Shown: positions 36,227 through 45,303 of the stretch, piece by piece
Layout: every line of letters starts with the position of its first letter
How positions within the stretch are numbered: position 1 is the stretch's first letter
Assembly: GCA_028865235.1 (NCBI GenBank)
Contig: CP114561.1
Location: forward strand, 1,818,001-1,882,000
Reading direction: 5' to 3'
Source of the DNA: Candidatus Manganitrophus sp.
GTDB taxonomy: Bacteria; Nitrospirota; Nitrospiria; SBBL01; Manganitrophaceae
DNA: 64,000 bases
Program-made: the position numbers and the translations under genes
Notes under the pieces: model-generated
The model's input: only the letters and a program-made list of their open reading frames with translations
Database searches by the model: none
Told to the model about the DNA's origin: nothing

Positions 36227-36742
36227 ATGATATTCTCTAAAACCATGTTGATTCTGTTGCTGTTATTGACTCCATCCAAACCTTCGGCCATGGCGGGGGA
36301 GATCTTTCGATGGTTGGATGAAGACGGCACGCCTCACTTTACCAACGTTCTTTCGAGAATACCGCCGGCCTATCGGGAACATGCGGAGGTCCAGCCGCTT
36401 CCCGACCTGCCGGTGGTAAAATCGATTGCCCCCTTGGTATCCATCCCACGTTCAGCGAACGTCGATCTGAACGGACATGATGAGCGTTGGTGGAAGAGGC
36501 GAATCCAAGAATGGCGGTCTCGAGAGGGTGAACTGATCAGGCAGCTGACGGAAGCGGAGAAAGCGCTCGGACGGCTTCGATTCGAGAATAAAACCATCTT
36601 CTTCAGGGAGGCTGAAACCAACCGGCTTCTACGGGAGATCGAAGCGATGAAACAGGAGATTCGGAAGGCCGAAGAGGCGCTTCAAACCGCGCTACCGGAA
36701 GCGGCCAGAAAAGCCAGCGCGCCGCCGGGATGGCTTCGGTGA
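36227..36742 (+). CDS. Secreted DUF4124-like protein with a coiled coil
   Basis: A 171-residue protein with a signal peptide (LILLLLLTPSKPSAMA) and then EIFRWLDEDGTPHFTNVLSRIP, the usual DUF4124 beginning in which a short beta domain follows the signal. A long Glu/Arg/Leu-rich coiled coil (REGELIRQLTEAEKALGRLRFE; NRLLREIEAMKQEIRKAEEALQ) makes up the C-terminal half. GAGGAGAAAA precedes the ATG. Role unknown; periplasmic. Confidence 0.72.
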   Translation: MIFSKTMLILLLLLTPSKPSAMAGEIFRWLDEDGTPHFTNVLSRIPPAYREHAEVQPLPDLPVVKSIAPLVSIPRSANVDLNGHDERWWKRRIQEWRSREGELIRQLTEAEKALGRLRFENKTIFFREAETNRLLREIEAMKQEIRKAEEALQTALPEAARKASAPPGWLR

Positions 36743-36764
36743 GAGGGGATGAGATTTTAGGGAT

Positions 36765-36839
36765 TGGTAGGCGATGCTGGGATTGAACCAGCGGCCTCTT
36801 CCGTGTGAAGGAAGCGCTCTACCACTGAGCTAATCGCCC
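36765..36839 (-). tRNA. tRNA-Val (anticodon CAC)
   Basis: The minus strand folds as a full cloverleaf: acceptor GGGCGAT/ATCGCCT, D arm GCTC-AGTGGTAGA-GC, anticodon arm CTTCC-TTCACAC-GGAAG with CAC at positions 34-36, and T arm GCTGG-TTCAATC-CCAGC. The 3' CCA is encoded (discriminator A at 36768). The first pair is a G-U wobble. CAC reads GUG, valine. Confidence 0.93.
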
Positions 36840-36858
36840 GACTGCAGGATGCTCATAT

Positions 36859-37464
36859 TTAACAAATTAGCCCCGCGCTGTCAACCGCCGAATCGAGAAT
36901 CATCCTTTTAATGACCTGAGGAAACCGAAGGGCCATGCCCCTTCTTTTTACGCGCTTCGGAGGGGTCTTCCAAAGAAAATAAACCGGCAGAAGGGTCAGC
37001 GGAAGATAGCTCACCCCCATTCCGATCCAGGCAGTCATCTGCACATAGGCGGCCTGCGGAGAGAGATATCGAATCAACCAGGGGGAGACCAGATCAAGAA
37101 ACGTACTTCCAAAAGAAAGGCCGATGACCCCCAATTTGATTCCTCGGGGAAGCGGAACACCGGCAAATAGATGCGCTAGCACCAGAAGAACAATCCCCTC
37201 GATGTATGCATGGAAATGGGTCACCTCGAGGAGTTCTGGAAACTCCTTTGGAAAAGACATTTCTTTTTCCTCACCCATTTCCGTATTCTCTCCGCCGCGG
37301 TAATGCGCGACGATCTTTTCATATGTCGGCCCGATACGAGAGAGGGAGATAAGGATAAAACTCAAATGCCCTGCCAAGGCAAACGCAATGAAGAGGGTAT
37401 AGATCAGTCGAATCTCCAAGGACGATTTGGATAACCAGCTCTCTTGTCTCGTAAAATTTTTCAA
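36859..37464 (-). CDS. Multi-pass membrane protein of unknown function
   Basis: A 201-residue protein with about four to five hydrophobic helices (LIYTLFIAFALAGHLSFILI; AYIEGIVLLVLAHLFAGVPL; LGVIGLSFGSTFLDLVSPWL; IGMGVSYLPLTLLPVYFLW). Several His lie in or near helices (GHLSFI, THFHAYIEG, LAHLFAG), which would allow haem or metal binding, but I cannot confirm that. It starts 8 bases after the FMN-binding gene, suggesting a shared membrane redox complex. Confidence 0.6.
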   Translation of the reverse strand: MKNFTRQESWLSKSSLEIRLIYTLFIAFALAGHLSFILISLSRIGPTYEKIVAHYRGGENTEMGEEKEMSFPKEFPELLEVTHFHAYIEGIVLLVLAHLFAGVPLPRGIKLGVIGLSFGSTFLDLVSPWLIRYLSPQAAYVQMTAWIGMGVSYLPLTLLPVYFLWKTPPKRVKRRGMALRFPQVIKRMILDSAVDSAGLIC

Positions 37465-37472
37465 TCGTATCC

Positions 37473-38054
37473 TTATTGCCGCTGCTTGCCATCCAGGGGG
37501 GCGCTTCGCTTATAGATGACTTCAAAAATGGCCAGCGCCTTCTTAACGGCATAGGCCGCCGCCCGCGCGGAGAGAGTTGCACCACTGATCGATTCGATGT
37601 CGTTCCCCAGCCGAAGAGGGTTGTCAACCTTCTTTCTCAGAAATTGCGCCATAAACCGAGGGTTACGGACTTCAGAGCCTCTCGACTCACGATAGACCAG
37701 TACCTCGACCCCTTTGATCTCCCCATCCGGATGAATCCCGATCAAAAAGGTGATTGGTCGCTCCTTACCGATCACTTCTAGAACGGTTGCGTAGCCGACG
37801 GCTTCATCCCCCTTTTTCCCAATACGAAAGAGGTAATCGTCTTCCCGAAAAGCCCTCCCCGCCAGCTTCTGGACCTGCGCAAGCTGATCAACGGTAAGAT
37901 CGACCCGATCGTCTTCAAACCGATCGGCTTCGGGCATTATTTTCCGGAGTCCCTCCTCCTCGGTGAGATAAACCGTCGCAGCCTCACCTCGGGTCGGAAG
38001 AAATAGCCCAATTAAAAACAGAGAAGCGAGCGCAAGAAAGTGCCGACGATTCAA
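37473..38054 (-). CDS. FMN-binding domain protein (fused in frame to ApbE)
   Basis: The segment begins at a TTG (38054) as NRRHFLALASLFLIGLFLPT, a signal/anchor helix, then continues to an RnfG/NqrC-type FMN-binding domain ending ESISGATLSARAAAYAVKKAL. In the SGAT-L-S motif the Thr is the residue that ApbE links covalently to FMN. The frame is continuous with the upstream ApbE domain. A real fusion would put the anchor helix in the middle of the protein, so separate translation from the TTG is plausible. Probable role: an extracytoplasmic flavin electron carrier. Confidence 0.7.
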   Translation of the reverse strand: MNRRHFLALASLFLIGLFLPTRGEAATVYLTEEEGLRKIMPEADRFEDDRVDLTVDQLAQVQKLAGRAFREDDYLFRIGKKGDEAVGYATVLEVIGKERPITFLIGIHPDGEIKGVEVLVYRESRGSEVRNPRFMAQFLRKKVDNPLRLGNDIESISGATLSARAAAYAVKKALAIFEVIYKRSAPLDGKQRQ

Positions 38055-38995
38055 GGAAAAATCTGCGGAGACTCGGTCCCACCCTTCCGTCCGATCGAAC
38101 GAAAGCGCTTCGTCCTCTTCTTCAACGACCAGCCCCTCGACCCCGGGAAAACCGCCCAGAAACATCGTTCCCTCCGGCGCTCCCAGTATAAAAGTCGCGG
38201 TCGAGAGAACATCGGCTTCCATGGCGTTTGGGGCGATCACACTCACACTGGCAAGCCCCTCGGTCGGGTAGCCGGTCCGAGGATCGATCAGATGACTGTA
38301 TCGCCGTCCTTCAAAGATAAAATATTTTTCGTAGTCGCCTGAAGTGGAGAGCGCTTGGTCGCAAAGATATACGGTTCCAATTCGTTCCTCTTCCTGCCTT
38401 GGATGTTGAATATTAACTCTCCATCCCCGCTCGCCCGGAGGGGCTCCTAAGGCATACATCGTACTTCCGCAACTGATCAGGGCTTGGCTGATTCCGTGGA
38501 CACGCAGTTTCTCGACCGCCCGGTCAATCGCATAGCCTTTTTCAATCGCTCCCAGATTCATCTCGATATCTTCATTCAGGAGTTCAATCTGCCCGGCAGT
38601 CAGCCGGATGTTTCGAAATCCAATCCGATCGAGAAGAGCCGCAATCTCTTCCTTTCCGGGTGGAGCGGATCGCTCTCCTCCAGGACCAAATCCCAAAGCC
38701 GGATCAGTGGCGAGGCAGTCGGATCAAAAGCGCCGCCGCTTTTCTCGGCATATTTCATCGATTGAGTTAAAACATCGAAAAGCTCCGGATCAATTGAGAG
38801 AGTCCCTTTTCTCCGATGACGATTCACCTGCGAAAGGTTGCTCTGGGGACGATAGACGCTCAACAGCCGCTCGACACGCGCAATCTCGTTAAAAGCGGCA
38901 ATGATCCCCTCCGAACAAGCCTCCTTTTCTCCATAGGCCGTGATCTCAAAGAAAGAACCCATTAAATACCGGATGCGGCGATAACATTCATTCAT
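38055..38995 (-). CDS. apbE: ApbE-family FMN transferase (frameshifted)
   Basis: ApbE transfers FMN from FAD to a Thr of a target protein. The N-terminal part (YLMGSFFEITAYG, KSGGAFDPTASPLIRLW) and C-terminal part (NLGAIEKGYAIDRAVEKL, SGDYEKYFIFEGRRYSHLIDPRTGYP, ADVLSTATFILG) are conserved but lie in two frames. One A added to the AAA near 38660 gives LHPERK followed by EEIAALL and repairs the gene. No signal peptide is visible at ATG 38995. The substrate is most likely the FMN-binding domain encoded immediately downstream in the same frame. Confidence 0.85.
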
Positions 38996-39023
38996 AGATG
39001 ACGTGAAGATCCCGATGACGCAG

Positions 39024-39049
39024 GAAGGGCGACCGGTCGGTCGCCCTTC
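39024..39049. repeat. 26-base inverted repeat between the porin and apbE genes
   Basis: GAAGGGCGACCG (39024-39035) and its complement CGGTCGCCCTTC (39038-39049) form a 12-bp stem with a GT centre. On the minus strand it lies downstream of the porin stop but is not followed by a T run. It may act as a 3' stabilising or REP-like element. Confidence 0.6.
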
Positions 39050-39084
39050 ACTGGTTTTCTGTTCTTTCTTTCTACTTGCCGCGT

Positions 39085-40254
39085 TTAGAAGATAAATGCA
39101 AGTGCGGCATTGGTCCGATTTCCGTCCCCGTCCGCCTCATCTTCCCACATCTCGCGATCGACCTTGAGCGCCACGTCGGGATGAGGATAGAAGGCCAGAC
39201 CGAAAGTAATCACCTGTCGGTCGGTGGCGGGATTCTCCGTAAAGCCAGAAGGAACCGCGGATTGCGTATCAAACTGCTCGAATCGGACAAAAGGAACCCA
39301 ATCCCACTCGGATTGCGTCAGAGAAGAGAGATGATAGGCAACTTCGGCATACCAACCTTCTTGCTCCTCTCCAACCGTTTCTCCGACGACCGCGCTGATA
39401 TCTTCCGCTCCATCGATACTGCTCTGGGCATAAAGGGCGGCCAGATCGAAACCTGCGATCCGATAACGGACATCAACATCCCAGAGTGTAACTCGGGCGC
39501 CGCCGAGACCCGGCGTTCCTTGTCCGGCCCCTGCGCTGTAAAGAGAAGCCCCAATCGCCAAACCCGGGACACCGGTATATTCCAAGCGCCCGACCCCTCC
39601 AAAATTGACCGCTTTGTTTTCATCTTCGGAAAGAATTTGCCGGCCGCCCCGGATTCCGTCCTCTGAAAAACCGCTGGCATCCAATCCTTCTATGAAGTAG
39701 ATCCGATAGTGAACGCCTTGAATCGGCTGGCCGAAGAAGCCAAACCCACCCGAGTTCCAGGTGGTCGGTATAATATAGCGCTGCACATAAGGCCGCTCCA
39801 CGCTGTAGAAGAGGGTCGGCTCATGGAATTCATTCAGCGGCCCCACCGGTATCAGAACGTTACCGACCCGAATACCGATTGCGTCGTTAACCACATAATC
39901 GATATAAGCAAATTCCAATTCCAGCTCTTGCGCCGCATGTTCATAGTCGATTTCGGCATGAAGGCTCAATTGGTCGTTGTAGTAGTAAGACCACCCTAGG
40001 ACCAATCGATGGAAATCGAGCGTCGCGGGTTCATCTCCATCCGGAAGACCGCCCCCCTCTGGATTGTTATAATGAAGCTCTCCATAACCGTGGAATGAAA
40101 TTTTGGAATCCGATTCAGACGTACCCGGTTCGCTCGGGAGAGCATTTCCACCCCCACCGTGCATCCCCCCCGTTTCAGCAGCAACTCCCAAACCCGAAAA
40201 AAAACCCGTCCCCATCAGTATAGCCAGGACGAAAACAGATAAACCCCTCTTCAT
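39085..40254 (-). CDS. Outer-membrane porin
   Basis: ATG 40254 follows GGGGGGATCA. The signal peptide (RGLSVFVLAILMGTGFFSG ... VAAE) leads to a Gly/Ser-rich linker and then alternating beta strands (ISFHGYGELHYN; LVLGWSYYYNDQLSLHAEIDYEHA; VRYRIAGFDLAALYAQSS; GWYAEVAYHLSSL), ending in AALAFIF with the C-terminal Phe typical of barrel proteins. At 389 residues it would make a porin-like barrel. Loops rich in Asp and Glu suggest cation passage. Its substrate is unknown; its place beside fur and the Fe transporter is suggestive only. Confidence 0.75.
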   Translation of the reverse strand: MKRGLSVFVLAILMGTGFFSGLGVAAETGGMHGGGGNALPSEPGTSESDSKISFHGYGELHYNNPEGGGLPDGDEPATLDFHRLVLGWSYYYNDQLSLHAEIDYEHAAQELELEFAYIDYVVNDAIGIRVGNVLIPVGPLNEFHEPTLFYSVERPYVQRYIIPTTWNSGGFGFFGQPIQGVHYRIYFIEGLDASGFSEDGIRGGRQILSEDENKAVNFGGVGRLEYTGVPGLAIGASLYSAGAGQGTPGLGGARVTLWDVDVRYRIAGFDLAALYAQSSIDGAEDISAVVGETVGEEQEGWYAEVAYHLSSLTQSEWDWVPFVRFEQFDTQSAVPSGFTENPATDRQVITFGLAFYPHPDVALKVDREMWEDEADGDGNRTNAALAFIF

Positions 40255-40362
40255 TGATCCCCCCAATTTGGTGTATGTGAATAACGGCGCGGGGTTCTGG
40301 AATGACCTCTGGCCTTTGGTCATTGCCGGCGCCGGTCCTATGGAACCGGTCGGCAAACATCA

Positions 40363-40578
40363 TCAGCTGTCATGTGAATGGTCAAATGTAATCTGATGCC
40401 GAAAAATATCAGGGTGGTTTTCGTCTAGAAAGGCCTGCTCCTCTCCCGAAAATGGAATTAAAGCAACCCGTTTACAGCGGCGACACTTGAGCTCAATCCC
40501 CTCTTTTCTTACCTTGGCGAAGAGACTGCCACAGAGACAACGTAAATCTTCAATGACTGCTTCCTGATCTTTCGGCAT
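40363..40578 (-). CDS. Small zinc-ribbon protein
   Basis: A 71-residue protein with LRCLCGSLFAKV and LKCRRCKRV, two CXC/CXXC knuckles of a Com-like zinc ribbon, and an acidic, His-rich tail (DENHPDIFRHQITFDHSHDS). Com-type ribbons in phages act in translation control, but the family is broader. It sits between fur and the porin gene on the same strand. Confidence 0.6.
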   Translation of the reverse strand: MPKDQEAVIEDLRCLCGSLFAKVRKEGIELKCRRCKRVALIPFSGEEQAFLDENHPDIFRHQITFDHSHDS

Positions 40579-40661
40579 AAACGACTCTCTTTTACTGAAT
40601 CACCGATGCATCCGTTTACCTCTCAAAGCCGTTCTCGATCCAACCGGCCTTGGCCCGATCT

Positions 40662-41147
40662 TTAGGTTCGGGAATGGCGCATGGCGCGAAGTTCATCTTT
40701 TCCCTTCTCAAGGGAACTGTTCGACTTGACACAATCGGAACAAAGTCCATAGAGCTCCAATTTGTGGCTGTAGATGGTAAAACGATGGGCCTTTGCCACT
40801 TTCTCTTGGAGCTTCTCGATATCCATATTTTCAAATTCGATGATCTTCTTGCATTGGGTGCAGACCAAGTGGTCGTGATGATTGACATTGTAGGTCAGTT
40901 CATACCGGGCATGGCCGTCGCCGAATTGCCGCTGCTCCGCCAAGCCGCATTCGCAGAAGAGATTAAGGGTCCGGTAGATTGTCGCCAGCCCGATCGAGGC
41001 GTGCTTCTCCCTCATCATCCGGTATAATTCCTCGGCCGTGACGTGGCGCTCCGCCTCAATGAAGGCGCGGAGGATGGCGCTTCGCTCTTTGGTGACCTTC
41101 AAATGATGCTTCGCGATATGTTCTTGCAGCAGTGTTTCTTCCTTCAT
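40662..41147 (-). CDS. fur: Ferric uptake regulator Fur
   Basis: A 161-residue Fur protein: winged-helix DNA-binding domain (KVTKERSAILRAFIEAERHVTAEELYRMM; IGLATIYRTLNLFCECGLA), metal sites (HARYELTYNVNHHDHLVCTQC) and a second Cys pair (LCSDC). I choose ATG 41147 (KEETLLQEHIAKHHL) and not the longer frame, since an upstream ATG at 41189 lies inside the -10 box and the Fur box would fall within the coding part. Fur with Fe(II) represses iron uptake; the Fur box in its own promoter implies autoregulation. Confidence 0.93.
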   Translation of the reverse strand: MKEETLLQEHIAKHHLKVTKERSAILRAFIEAERHVTAEELYRMMREKHASIGLATIYRTLNLFCECGLAEQRQFGDGHARYELTYNVNHHDHLVCTQCKKIIEFENMDIEKLQEKVAKAHRFTIYSHKLELYGLCSDCVKSNSSLEKGKDELRAMRHSRT

Positions 41148-41161
41148 CTGGGCCCCTAATT

Positions 41162-41180
41162 GAGAATGATTATCAAATTC
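41162..41180 (-). promoter_or_regulatory. Fur box in the fur promoter
   Basis: GAGAATGATTATCAAATTC matches the 19-bp Fur consensus at 14 positions. It lies just downstream of the -10 box, over the expected start point, and is identical to the box upstream of fbpA. Confidence 0.85.
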
Positions 41181-41187
41181 GTTCTCC

Positions 41188-41216
41188 ATATTAGAAGAGC
41201 GCCTTGTGGTTGTCAA
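41188..41216 (-). promoter_or_regulatory. Sigma-70 promoter for fur
   Basis: Minus-strand TTGACA (41211-41216), 17 bases, TAATAT (41188-41193); nearly consensus and followed by the Fur box. Confidence 0.85.
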
Positions 41217-41244
41217 GCCTTTTTTCAGAGGGCGATTCCCTTTT

Positions 41245-42336
41245 TCACGCATTTTTCACTCCATATGGATGATGGAACCCCTGTTTAAAGAATTCATCGT
41301 CCTTTTTAAACAAAACCGTGTGCGTCACCTTTAATTTAAGGTCCACTCTCGTTTGGTCGGTATAAACCGCAAGGGAATGCTGGCTGCTATGAAGAATCTG
41401 TCCGGAGGGAAGCGCAACGATGTAGCGGTTCTCCGATCCTTTGAATTGGCGGCCCAAGACCGTGACCGCCCCCTCCCCCCGGGGGAGCAAATCAACATCG
41501 TCGGGACGAATCATCACCATCACCTCCGTCCCGTCGGGAAAGATCGACACGTTCGGAAAGATCCCGATCTCGGTGAGAACCTTTCCGTTTTGAATGGCCC
41601 CGGGGATAAAGTCGGCCTGCCCAACGAAATCGGCGATGAAGGGGGTGGATGGAATATGGTAGACCATTTCCGGGGTATCGCACTGCTCCAGACGGCCCGC
41701 ATTGAGAACGGCGACCTTATCCGCCATGGCGAACGCCTCTTCATGATCGTGCGTCACCAGGATGGCGGTGCTTCCGGTCCGGCGCAAAATCGCCGCCACC
41801 TCCATCCGCATCTGTGTTCGCATATCGGGATCGAGGTTGCTGAACGGCTCATCCAGCATCAAAACGATCGGATTGGGCGCCAGAGCGCGCGCGAGGGCGA
41901 CGCGCTGCTGCTGCCCCCCGGAGAGCTCATGCGGGTAGCGTTGAACCCAGGGGGTCAAGCCGACCTGATCGATGACCTCTTGGACCCGCTTCCTTCGAAG
42001 CTCCCGGCTCAAACCGCCGAGACCGAAGGCGACATTCTCTTCCACCGTCAGATGCGGGAAGAGCGCATAGTCCTGGAAGACCATCCCGACCCCCCGCTTT
42101 TCAGGAGAAAGGCAATGCTGCGGCCGGCTTACTTCTTGGCCGTTTAGGAGAATGTTTCCCTGATCGGGCTTCTCAAACCCCGCGATCAAGCGAAGAAGGG
42201 TTGTTTTGCCGCTGCCGCTCGGCCCTAAGAGCGCCAACACCTCTCCTTTCTCAACCTTGAAGGAAACGTCGTAAATCGCCGGCATTTTCCCGCCTGGGTA
42301 TGTCTTGGTGATCTGAGCCAGCTCGATGACAGTCAT
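41245..42336 (-). CDS. fbpC: Ferric iron ABC transporter ATPase
   Basis: A 363-residue ABC ATPase with Walker A LLGPSGSGKTTLLRLI, Q-loop VFQDYALFPH, signature LSGGQQQRVALARAL, Walker B IVLMLDEPFSNLD and H-loop LVTHDHEEA, followed by a C-terminal TOBE-like regulatory region (VMVMIRPDDVDLLPRGEGA). This is the FbpC/PotA group, and the neighbouring FbpA- and FbpB-like genes set its role in ferric iron import. It begins right after fbpB. Confidence 0.88.
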   Translation of the reverse strand: MTVIELAQITKTYPGGKMPAIYDVSFKVEKGEVLALLGPSGSGKTTLLRLIAGFEKPDQGNILLNGQEVSRPQHCLSPEKRGVGMVFQDYALFPHLTVEENVAFGLGGLSRELRRKRVQEVIDQVGLTPWVQRYPHELSGGQQQRVALARALAPNPIVLMLDEPFSNLDPDMRTQMRMEVAAILRRTGSTAILVTHDHEEAFAMADKVAVLNAGRLEQCDTPEMVYHIPSTPFIADFVGQADFIPGAIQNGKVLTEIGIFPNVSIFPDGTEVMVMIRPDDVDLLPRGEGAVTVLGRQFKGSENRYIVALPSGQILHSSQHSLAVYTDQTRVDLKLKVTHTVLFKKDDEFFKQGFHHPYGVKNA

Positions 42337-42339
42337 CCG

Positions 42340-44017
42340 TTACGGTTCCCTGCTGGAATATCGGCTTAACAACAAAATCGGGATGAACCCGGTTAAGACC
42401 AGTGCGACGGCGGGGAGGGCCGCCCGCTCCCATTGGCCCTCGGAGGTCATCTCGAAAATCCGAACCGACAGTGTATCCCAGCCGAAAGGACGGGTCATCA
42501 ATGTGATCGGCATCTCTTTCATCACATCGACAAACACCAAAAGGGCGGCCGTGAGGAGCCCCCCGCGAAGCAGCGGCAGATAGACTTTTCGAAGCACCTC
42601 GGGGAATGCCGCTGACACCCAGGCAGCGCGCGGTCTCGTCCAAGCTCGGTGTGATGCGGTTCATCGCGCTGTCGACGGCGCCGTGCGCAACGGCCAAAAA
42701 TCGGATCAGGTAAGCCAGGAGCATCGCGGCCAGTGTGCCGCTCAGGATAAATCCCGATTTCTATTCCGAAAAAATTTGGATCCATCCGATCATTTGCTTA
42801 TCGATCCAGATGAGGGGAATAAAAATCCCCCGACCGCAAGCACCGATCCGGGGAGGGCATAACCGAGGGTCGCCACCCGGACAGCGGTCCGCGTCATAAA
42901 ATCGTTCCTCAAGCGATTTGCGGAGACGAGAATCAACGCTCCGCCGCAGGTGAGCAGGGCCGCGGCTCCCCCCAAAAAAACGGAATGGCCTAAAAAGGAA
43001 AGATACCGGAGATCGAAATCTTGCCGAAATACACCGAAAGCCCAGACGGAGAGCTGACCGACCGGAATGATAAAAGCGATCCCCAGGACCGATATTGCAT
43101 AAGCAAAGGCCAACCAGGCCCCGCCCGCCCCGGAGCAAAATCCGATCGGCCACGCTGCTCCGTCCCGCGTGAGAAAACCGCCGACGGGCACGAGAGCGCT
43201 GCTCGACGAGCAAGACGACAAAGACGATCAAGACCAGCAGCGAGGCAAGTTGCGCGGCGGCGGAGAGAGAGAAGAGTCCGAACCACGCCTTATAAATCGC
43301 CGTTGTAAAGGTATCGTAGTTGAAAATAGAAACTGTGCCGAAATCGGCCAAGGTCTCCATGAGAACCAACGCCAATCCCCCTACGATCCAGGGCCGCGCC
43401 ATCGGCAGCGCCACACGGAGAAACCCCCGGAACCGTCCCTGGCCAAGCGATTGCGCCGCCTCGATGGCGCGCCTTCCCTGTGTCAGAAAAGCATTGCGGG
43501 CCAACATGTAAACATATGGATAGAGGGTCAGGGTCATCACGGCGATAACCCCTCCGGTCGATCGGATTTTTGGAAACCAAAGCCGCTCCACGCCGAGCCA
43601 CAATCGCAACTGCGTTTGAATCGGACCGGTGAAATCGAGCAGACCGATGCTGACAAAAGCGACCACATAAGGGGGAAGAGAGAGGGGGAGCATCAAGGCC
43701 CAATCGAGCCATTTCCTTCCTGGAAAATCGCACGCCGCCGTCAACCAGGCCAGACTCACGCCGAGGAAGGCGGTTCCTACACCCACGCCCAGAAGGAGCC
43801 AAAACGTATTGATGAGGAGAGTGACGAGGCTTGTCTGAACGAAGTGAAGCCAGACTTCATTGGTCTCTGAAAAAACCGAGAAGAGGACGACCGCGAGCGG
43901 GATCAAGACCAGACCGGCAATGAATAATGTCGCGGCTTGCCAGCGATCGAGAAAGGCGCGCTGAAAGAAGCTTACCCCCCGCTCGAAAGGGACTTTCAAT
44001 ACATACGGTTTCATCAT
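42340..44017 (-). CDS. fbpB: Ferric iron ABC permease FbpB (several frameshifts)
   Basis: The protein should be a fused two-domain permease of about 550 residues. Domain one is clear in frame from ATG 44017 (LAVVLFSVFSETNEVWLHFV; LPLSLPPYVVAFVSIGLLDF; EAAQSLGQGRFRGFLRVALPMARP, the EAA loop). Domain two is spread over three other frames (AYAISVLGIAFIIPVGQLSVW; IWIDKQMIGWIQI; SLDETARCLGVS; FPEVLRKVYLPLLRGGLL, second EAA loop). Breaks lie near 43200, 42820, 42750 and 42610. All pieces are present, so the gene is probably intact in the organism and damaged in the assembly, although real decay cannot be excluded. Confidence 0.78.
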
Positions 44018-44043
44018 TCGGATCGGGCCCCTTCACGCCGTAT

Positions 44044-45129
44044 TTATTTATATCCGGCGCGATCCATCAACTTCACCGCCTCATCCTGCAGTTCGCCCGC
44101 TTTGGAAACATTGATCAGGTTTTGCTTGAACGATCCCCACGACGCCACCCGTTTGTCCGGCGCGACTTTCGGGTTGGCCGGGTATTCCATATCGGTGTCT
44201 GAGAAAAGATTCTGCGCCTTCTGCGAGGAGAGCCACTCGAGGAGTTTCAAAGCCGCTTGCTCATGTTTCGCATGTTTTGTGATCCCCGCCCCTGAGATGT
44301 TCACATGGACACCGCTGCCGTTTTGATTGGGCCAAAAGAGGGCCAGAGGAAGGGTCGGCTCTTTCACGAGAAGGCGTCCGTAGTAGTAGGTGTTCACGAT
44401 TCCGACATCGCATTGTCCGGCCGCGATCGCCTTCATCACCTGGGTATCGTCGGAAAAAACATCGGTGGCAAGATTGCCAACCCAAGATTTGATGATCTGC
44501 TCCGTCTTGGGCTCTCCATGTTCCGAGATCATCATCGCCACCAACGATTGGTTATAAACCTTTTTCGAGGTCCGAAGGCAGAGCCGCCCCTTCCATTTGG
44601 AATCGGCGAGGTCTTCATAGGTCGAGAGGTCCGACGGCTTGACTTTTTTGGTGTTGTAAACGATCGTCCGCGCGCGCACCGACAAGCCGAACCAGCGGTT
44701 CTCAGGATCGCGCAGGTGCGCCGGGATATTCTCCTGGAGGACTTTCGAATGGATCGGCTTCAGCAATCCCTCCTGCGCCGCTCTCCAGAGATTGCCCGCA
44801 TCGACGGTAATGAGGAGATCGGCGGGTGTATGCTCCCCTTCCGCTTTTAACCGCTCCAGAAGCGGGCCCTCTTTATCGGTAATAAACTTGACGCGCGCCC
44901 CGGTCTCTTTGGTGTAGGCATCGAAGAGCGGCTTGATGAGCTGTTCATTCCGGGCGGAATAAACAACCACCTCCTCTTCCGCATGAAGAGGAGACGTAAT
45001 GAATAACGAAACAAGCAAACCGACGAACAATAACCTCGAAATGAATTGAAATATTGACTCTGTGGAAACAAAACGATCGGTCGGACGAAGACGGCTGAGA
45101 GGGGACATAGGTTTCTTATTCTCCTTCAT
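44044..45129 (-). CDS. fbpA: Ferric iron periplasmic binding protein
   Basis: A 361-residue secreted protein: signal segment ([17 protein letters not shown]), then [27 protein letters not shown], typical of FbpA/FutA proteins. The iron-binding tyrosines are in [14 protein letters not shown], and [10 protein letters not shown] and the [14 protein letters not shown] block also fit. It captures Fe(III) and hands it to FbpB. It is the first gene of the operon and has its own Fur-controlled promoter. Confidence 0.92.
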   Translation of the reverse strand: MKENKKPMSPLSRLRPTDRFVSTESIFQFISRLLFVGLLVSLFITSPLHAEEEVVVYSARNEQLIKPLFDAYTKETGARVKFITDKEGPLLERLKAEGEHTPADLLITVDAGNLWRAAQEGLLKPIHSKVLQENIPAHLRDPENRWFGLSVRARTIVYNTKKVKPSDLSTYEDLADSKWKGRLCLRTSKKVYNQSLVAMMISEHGEPKTEQIIKSWVGNLATDVFSDDTQVMKAIAAGQCDVGIVNTYYYGRLLVKEPTLPLALFWPNQNGSGVHVNISGAGITKHAKHEQAALKLLEWLSSQKAQNLFSDTDMEYPANPKVAPDKRVASWGSFKQNLINVSKAGELQDEAVKLMDRAGYK

Positions 45130-45216
45130 TTTTTTGGTTAGGATTTCTTCCCGGGCGGGGAGGAATTCGGCGGAACGGGGACCTTGCTTCCGCAGCTTTT
45201 CCGATCCTTAACAAGT

Positions 45217-45235
45217 GAGAATGATTATCAAATTC
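45217..45235 (-). promoter_or_regulatory. Fur box upstream of fbpA
   Basis: The same 19-mer as at fur, GAGAATGATTATCAAATTC on the plus strand, lies just downstream of the -10 box and about 90 bases before the fbpA start. Confidence 0.87.
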
Positions 45236-45241
45236 ATTCCC

Positions 45242-45270
45242 ATTCTAGAACCGGGCGTTTTCCTTGTCAA
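45242..45270 (-). promoter_or_regulatory. Sigma-70 promoter for fbpA-fbpB-fbpC
   Basis: Minus-strand TTGACA (45265-45270), 17 bases, TAGAAT (45242-45247), followed by the Fur box. Confidence 0.82.
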
Positions 45271-45303
45271 GCTCTTTTTGGCAAGGGGAGTAGAGGAAGG
45301 AAT

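Noticed and set aside
36765..36839. tRNA-Val as attachment site of an island
   Set aside because: Flanking genes look like ordinary chromosome, with no integrase and no repeated tRNA end seen nearby.
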